A DNA stretch of 64,000 bases. It comes from Sorghum bicolor (Eukaryota; Streptophyta; Magnoliopsida; Poales; Poaceae). How positions within the stretch are numbered: the first letter of the stretch is position 1; each line of letters starts with the position of its first letter. Below the pieces are notes generated by a model. That model was given only the letters and a program-made list of their open reading frames with translations, made no database searches and was not told where the DNA came from. Position numbers and translations under genes: made by a program. Shown one piece after another: positions 57,691 through 64,000 of this stretch. The stretch lies in contig NC_012873.2 in the NCBI RefSeq assembly GCF_000003195.3, forward strand, positions 24,463,317 through 24,527,316, in the 5' to 3' direction.

Positions 57691-58314
57691 CTATAGGAAA
57701 GACCACAACTTGAGTAAGGAAGATTAATTACAAGGGAAGATAATTAGATATGGTTTCATAATTATAAGAATTGAATATTGCATAAGGAATGCATGAATGA
57801 TTCATGATGCATGCACGTTCCATACGTCCTTTCCATTCCTAAAAGAAAGTTCTAACGGTATAGTCGGTGGCATACATACGTGCACTCTTTATACGCAATT
57901 ACATCGTCTACACGTTTCGTTGTTATACGCAACTACATGGTCTACACTTTCCATTTCATTTCAGCCTAACCCCACAAGAGTATATGTGCAGAAATGAAAA
58001 TCTAATCATCTACATTCAAGCTAGGTACTCCGATATATATTCCCAAACATATATCGCAGCACACTACCCATCTGGGACACACCCATATATACATCAAACA
58101 TGTATATGTGGCTGCACCTACTACCCACAATTAAGTACCTTCATAAATACATGTGTGCAACATGTAAATATTCCAGTAACCACAGCTAACATTCCCCTAG
58201 ACCGACGGTTGGACAGTCATGCTCTCACAGCTCACACTTACTGCAGTGTTGAGGCACATAGATCCATACATTACCACTCAAACAAGTGGCATCCATACAA
58301 TTTCACGCCGTATG
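57691..58314 (-). other. Element K leader
   Basis: It matches the E leader (38510-39128) in part. The donor GTAAGT is kept at 58242-58237 (minus). ORFs such as 57867-58430 on the other strand are chance frames. Confidence 0.6.
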
Positions 58315-58994
58315 CAAGGCTGATCTTTGTGGACTGGTTTGATTCACCTTTTTGCATAAAAGCCTTAGTTGTAAGTAACACATTTATAACATTTCAGCAG
58401 CAGGTTCATTACTTAACAACTATCCACTAGATTAGCACCTGTTCTAAGCATACAATTGAGTATTTAAGCATCACATTAACAACCATATCCGGATTATCAC
58501 ATAGCTATCAACATTCTGATCATAACCATTAAGTTTATTTAGTGAGTTCTACGTTGCCGCTGCCCGAGTCAAGTTCTCACTATCCTGGAGAGACAGCGAT
58601 TCGAATCGATTCCTATCCAGCTGGAGGGGTATTCCTAACACTCACCCAAGCATACTTCATGACGGTAGCTCAGATCACCTTTAGCACAACTCCGGACCAA
58701 TTCGCGGGTCCGTACGGCGCCGCACCCCCAGGGACCGCCAATCTGCCAGGGTGAGGACTCTAACCTGACACGTCGGTCTTACGCCATTGACTCCCCACAC
58801 ATCCTTACTACCAACCGGGGTGCGCACTTTAACCAAATCGGGGTATCCAGCCGGAGATGCACTCGTAGGCTTCGCGGTCGGAACGACTTCTCCGGCCAAC
58901 TAAGTGTTAGGCATGCGTTCAACATGACACGAGGACGTACAGCGAATCGGTCCTTAATCGACACGGACGGGGATAGATTCACATCCAAGACCTC
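58315..58994 (-). repeat. Element K LTR fragment
   Basis: It matches E's LTR at about 37008-37690 in reverse. It joins the leader at a GTATG microhomology (58310-58314) and ends abruptly at CAAGACCTC, where L begins. Confidence 0.75.
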
Positions 58995-61900
58995 TATCAC
59001 GGAACCGTCCAAATTATAAGAGAACAAGTACAAAAACAATCACCGAAGCGATCAATTTATCATACTTGAGCCCATATAACTCCGGTAGTCCAACAAAATC
59101 ACGAGGAATTTCGAACCAACCAACATACAAGCCAAGATTGTAGTGATTCAACATAACAAGTCACATGTTACATACATTTTGCAAGTAGTTCAAATACATC
59201 AGAGTTCGATAAGATTATTACAACTCAGGTTTACAAATAGCGGAAGCAAATTAATTTGAAACCAATATCACTTTTATTTCAAATACATGCCAGTACCATG
59301 GTCCATTCCAACGAAAGCATCATAGATGAGGTAAGTAGGAAGGATCATGCCCATGATCTTACTCCTTCCATATAGCAGGAGTCATCCAAATCTTGCAGTA
59401 GCTATGATACATCACAACCTGCAACAAGTGGGAATAAACCCTGAGTACGAGAATGTACTCAGCTAGACTTACCCGTCATAAACCAGAAATAAATGACACC
59501 AAGGAGTATGCAAGGCTGATATATAAGTGGAGCTTGTTGGACAACACTTTGCATAAAAAGCTTAAGTATATATAGTTAAACCTTTCTTATTTAGCATCCA
59601 TTTAATTCTCATTAACCTATTAACTAGATTAGCACCTGTACTATAGCAATCACTTGATTAATATCAATCAATAATAACCATATCAGGTTTGTCAAGGCCG
59701 TGATCATCATCATCATCATAGAACCATTAAGTTATTTAGTGAATGCTACGTTTGCCGCTGCTTTGTCAAGTTCTCACTATCCGAGAGAGATGGCGATTCG
59801 AATCGATTCCTATCCAGCTGGAGGGTTATTCCTAACACTCACCCATGCTTCCCCCGTCGGAGAGCAAGTGGGTCACCTTTGGTACGACTCAGGAATCGCG
59901 GCTCCGATCAGCGCCGCACTCCCAGGGCTGCCACTCTGCCAAGGAGGTCAGGACTTTTAACTCACCTGCCTTTGGTCTTACGCCAATGGCCCCCCGCACA
60001 CCACACTTCCTCCGGTAGTGCGCACTTTATACTTGCCGGTCTTCCGGCCTGAGTCATACTACTAGGCTTCACGGTCGGAATGACTTATCCGGCCAACTAA
60101 GTGTTAAGCATGTGTTCAACATGACAAGAGGACGTACAACGATCGGTCCTTAATCGACATAGATGGGGATAGATCCACACCCAAGACCTCCATGCCTTGT
60201 TGCTTCACTATCATCATCCCGCCCGATCTCCTTTCATATTATTAACACATGGTTCTTTTCCACGATAGCAAATATAGCCAACCGTGATCCGGAATCCACC
60301 TATATCCTGCAGGTGACAGGAAATCACCTGGCTTCTACCGAGCTAGGCATGGCTAAGCATAGACGTGATCCTGACTAATTAGGATTCAGGTTATATATAT
60401 ACTGGACAAGGAAGGGTATATATGCAGCAATGGTTTCATCCAACTCCTATACTTAATGCAACAATACATATATATCATATATATACTCATTCACTTTCAA
60501 AAAGTAGGAGGCTTATAATGCTCCGGGGCTTGCCTGGAATGTGACACCGAGTCAGATTAGTTAGCTTGCTCCGTCTTGGTGACATCTAAGATCATAACAC
60601 TTGCTTAATCATTCCATCTTCGGGACGATCCACCATCACATCCTTCACGTGGTTCATCTAGCGTACCTAGATGACATGCAAGATGCAAGTGCATGAACAC
60701 ATGGAAGTGCAATAGACAAAGCATTACACACAAGAAGCATGGCAAGAGCATGGTTACACTAAACACACTTAAGCACATCTCATTGCTCAACTTAATGATC
60801 ACACAACCAACATGCTAAGCCAACAAGGAATGCAACACTAAACATGTTAGACATGACATACATGTTTCACCAGGTCTCAGGTAAATTAACTTGGCCATTA
60901 CCAAAGACATGAGTCATACATAGCAATATACCAAGCAACAGTAATACAAGGAATCTACCATTTTTAGCACTGTTAACAGCAGCTGAGAAAATAAATCATA
61001 ACTGGAGTTACACAACTCCAAAAGACATGAATTAAGACATTCTGGAAATCTTGAGAAATTATCTGCATTTCATATTTAGACATCAAAGCATGATTCTCAA
61101 CCTAAACTGGTCAAAATTATAAAGCTCCAGAATCTGTCCCCGACAAACAGAGAGCAGTCATTTCTGGAATCAAATTTTGAACAGACATAACTCACAGACC
61201 ACATAACCAAATATTACCAAATTTTAAAAGCATCTATATAAATGAATGATCTACAACTTTGATATAAACAAGATTCCCAGAAGGCATCATTTACATACTG
61301 TAATCCAAACAGTCCCAGAAACTGTCCAGAGACAACAATTGCAACAATTAATTATTTAACTTATGTTTCAAACATGCATTTGAGCAAAACCATTGTTACC
61401 AACAGTTTACACATAGTTAAAGAACACCAGAAAACATAGTGGTCACTACCAAATAAATTTATTTAATGCATTTCTTAATTTATTTGGATTATAAGGTGAA
61501 TTAAAGAACATACACCAAAAGTGCCTAGTAAATTCCACCAAAATTACAGTAGCTTCTACACACTATCCATAGTCTACTGTCCAAATTTCATTGCATTTGA
61601 ATAAGCATAGAAACATCTATGATAAAGACAAATTACTATTGCAATTAACCATGTGAGAGCAAGATAAATCTAAAACTCACATTTTCTTCAAACACATGAC
61701 CATAATATATATCAACATGATACAACAATATCACAGAATGGTAGTGGAACAACATTTTCTATTTGTACATTTTAATTTATAATTATAAACCATTTATCAA
61801 GCCCCAAGAAGACATCTCTGTTCAAAACATAGACAGAATCTATCATGCCATATTAAACAACCATAACTTGAGTTTCATATACCCATAAATTATAGTTATG

Positions 61901-64000
61901 TACTTTCTTGAAAGCTTACTAAATTTTGAACAACTTTGTTATAAACATCTAGAGCTAAAGCTATAACTAACAAGGTCTTACATAACAAACAATGCATCCC
62001 TGTCTGGGTTTAGACAGAAACTGAAACAGTAATTTAAACTACTATAACTAAACATATGCTCGACCAAAAATTATGCTATTTAGCTTGATGAAAAGCTTAT
62101 GAAAACTACTACAACTCATATATTTTCATCCAGGCAAGATTCGCAACTTAACTGAGCCAAATAATACAAATATGCAGGTCCACTCAGAATAGGAGCAAAG
62201 CAACAAAAGGGCATTTGCTATTTTTATAACTCTTAATCTGTCAATCCTAAATTCATGAAACTTTTACCAGACATCTAATGTCACATGGAAAGCATGTCGC
62301 AATATTTTCACATTTATTTCGGCAATAACACAGCAGTTAAGAAAAAGACAAATATAACAAGCAATTAAAACTGAACTGCAGAATTCTATTTTTACCGTTA
62401 AAACTTCAAACTAAACCATGCCATATTATAGATCTACTGCAAAGAGAATTTCATAAGAATTCCAAAAAGTCTACATTTGCTAATTTATGATTTTTCTATG
62501 ATTTTATATTGATTTTCAAAGTTCCATCGTTTCTTCGAAACAAATAGGTCCTCGGAGTACTATTCAACCCCGACATCATTGGTCGCGAGGAAAACAGAGG
62601 AGCTCGCCGGAGCTCCCTGTTCCGGCCGGCTGAGGCCTCGTCGGCGGCGATGCAGTGGTGGGGAAGCACCAGGAGGTCACCGCGCACCCGTTGGTCGCCT
62701 TGGATGGCCGGGAGAGGGCCCGTAGCGGCTTGGCCACGTGCACACGTCGGCGACAGCGGCGGTGGCCGGTGGTCGGCTGCTCCGGCGGTCTTCCACCTCG
62801 GCTGAGCGTGCGCGAGATGCGCAGCACGACGCGGCGAGCGATGTGGCACATACAGTGAGTGTCGAGGAAGCGCGAAGTGGCGGAAACAGGACGATGGCGA
62901 GCTTGGCATGCCGACCATGGTGGACGGCGCCGTGAGCGCTGTAGGGGGCGATGGAGAGCGCCAGGGAGGAGGGGAAAGTGAGGGACGAGTGCTTGAACAT
63001 CTCCCCAACGGTCCAGGTGCGCGAGACACGCAGCACAGGAGGTGGGACGCGAGCTCGGGCATGGCTGCCACGTCCGGGACGTGTGTCGTCCGTTGAGGCA
63101 TTTTATCGAGCACGTGTTGGGCAGTGAAGTGGCTCAGGTGGGACGTGTTTTTGGACTCCTTACGTGCCGATTTGGACTTTGGGATAAAAACCAAGTTTGC
63201 TCTACTCTTGACACTCTCCAACTTTGATTAAGGTGCCATAGTCATTAGAGTTGCAGATTAGTAGATAATTTGATGCCAACCCTTGAGTGTCAATGAATTG
63301 ATAAAGATTAGGAAAACTCAAAATTGATGACCAAAACGAAGTCAAACAGGTGTCATCTTTCGGTATGCTCTTGTCCACAATATATACTCCAACTTTTATT
63401 AAGGGGTCAACTTAAGATGTTTAACAAAATTTGGAGAACGCGGAATGCCAACGCGATGAACTGCAATCCCAGACTTAGAAATTCTAAGTGCCGGAAATTA
63501 TAATAGATTCAAACTTATGACCATTATTTGATATGCTTAGATGATGATTCTAACTTGGGCACTTTAACAACGTTTGTAGAATAGAAACTATACTACAACT
63601 TTTACTAAAGGCCCTTATACTGTTTCTACCTAGTTAGTAAGATACAAGGCTCCCAACTAGGGTACCCGAAACTGAGCACCTTGAGGACTTAGCCAAATTT
63701 CTGGGGTTCCAAAACAGCACTGCATTGAATCTTGTGAGCTTAATTTGACTAGGATAGGTACCAAACTAGCTCTTGACAATTAAATAAAGTTTGTTCTACA
63801 GAAGCAAAACTACAACTTTTATTTAAGGTCAATCCTCATAACTAGTACCGAAGTCAAACTTTCACTTTGGTCAAAGTATCAACTTGATAAAGCTCAAACT
63901 AGGATTTTAGAGCAAATAAAGCATTTTCTTGGCACAAGCTCAACATGAACCCTTCATGACTTTTGTTGTAGAGTTCATCTAGAGTCACTTGGTCAAGATT
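58995..64000 (-). repeat. Element L: diverged LTR of the E/K type (runs off the window)
   Basis: It begins TATCACGGAACCGTCC, like the reverse of E's LTR end. It then follows E's LTR in order: the CCAGCTGGAGGG block near 59810, CTCCGGGGCTTGCC near 60520, CAAATTTCAT near 61580 and the GC-rich block at 62500-63220. Similarity is patchy, so it is an older or different subfamily. Three CTACAACTTT words are at 61251, 63593 and 63810. Its far end is not seen. ORFs in the GC-rich block have no domain. Confidence 0.65.

Larger units (their letters stand above)
55500..58994 (-). mobile_element. Element K: E-family chromovirus, truncated
   Basis: It has gag (56365-55500, cut by D), pre-gag ORF (57690-56768), leader (58314-57691) and an LTR piece. 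It is closely related to E in all parts. The primer site and LTR edge are lost in a deletion at 58310-58314. Pol lies beyond D, outside the window. Confidence 0.85.

Noticed and set aside
57867..58430. 187-codon plus-strand ORF
   Set aside because: Antisense to K's leader and spanning the deletion junction; Tyr/His-rich composition without a domain.
62496..63221. 241-codon minus-strand ORF in L
   Set aside because: It sits in the GC-rich block of an LTR, matching the block in E's LTR. No domain is seen, and several overlapping frames are equally open.
1..64000. CRISPR array, rRNA, tRNA genes or ordinary host genes
   Set aside because: None seen. The short tRNA-like matches are primer binding sites, and the direct repeats are LTRs.

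Overview
The window is plant nuclear DNA, very likely from a grass (Poaceae, probably panicoid). I see no ordinary host gene, rRNA, tRNA or CRISPR array. Essentially all 64 kb is a stack of nested LTR retrotransposons. The grass assignment is an inference from the element types and their nesting: Tekay/Del-type chromoviruses with LTRs of 4 to 5 kb, and Athila-type Ty3 elements with tRNA-Asp-type primer sites. Letters A to L are labels used here only.

Layout, left to right. A (minus, 1-6664) is a coding-free chromovirus-like element with 2.8-kb LTRs. It sits in H. H (minus, 6665-6860 and 16123-21938) is an Athila-type element with gag, a zinc knuckle and two tandem retropepsin-like domains but no RT or integrase. 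H is also split by B (minus, 6861-16122, target duplication GACAC), an Athila-type element with RT, RNase H, integrase and a post-pol ORF. H lies inside I, a truncated inverted LTR (21939-22790). I lies inside J (minus, 22791-28814), which has a 3.9-kb LTR, a broken gag and, upstream of gag, an intact ORF whose first 22 residues closely copy the histone H3 tail. J lies inside D (minus, 28815-29602 and 53054-55499). D is also split by C (minus, 29603-53053, duplication GTTAC), a deleted relative of H. C is split by E (plus, 33692-49293, duplication CTGGA), a complete Tekay-type chromovirus with 4.5-kb LTRs, a pre-gag ORF, gag, PR-RT-RH, integrase and chromodomain. D lies in K (minus, 55500-58994), a close relative of E. 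K abuts L (58995-64000), a diverged LTR of the same broad type. The insertion order reads K, then D, then (J, I, H, A and B) and (C, E). Three matching 5-bp target duplications prove three of these steps directly.

How the parts may work together. B carries polymerase and integrase, but no zinc knuckle and no catalytic Asp-Thr/Ser-Gly is visible in its protease region. H and C carry Gag or Gag remnants and protease domains, and lack polymerase and integrase. B, H, C and D share primer-site class, LTR ends, an LTR promoter module (GC palindrome about 117 bp upstream of a TATA box, measured in B and C) and, for B, C and H, 3' noncoding sequence. This fits an autonomous/non-autonomous, possibly mutually complementing, family. 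In E, K and J every pre-gag and gag start codon directly follows a YAG splice-acceptor-like site, with a GTAAGT-type donor in the E and K leaders. This suggests that splicing chooses between the pre-gag ORF and gag. Most core ORFs carry stops or frameshifts. LTR pairs differ by about 2 to 3 percent by eye, so the complete elements are relatively young.
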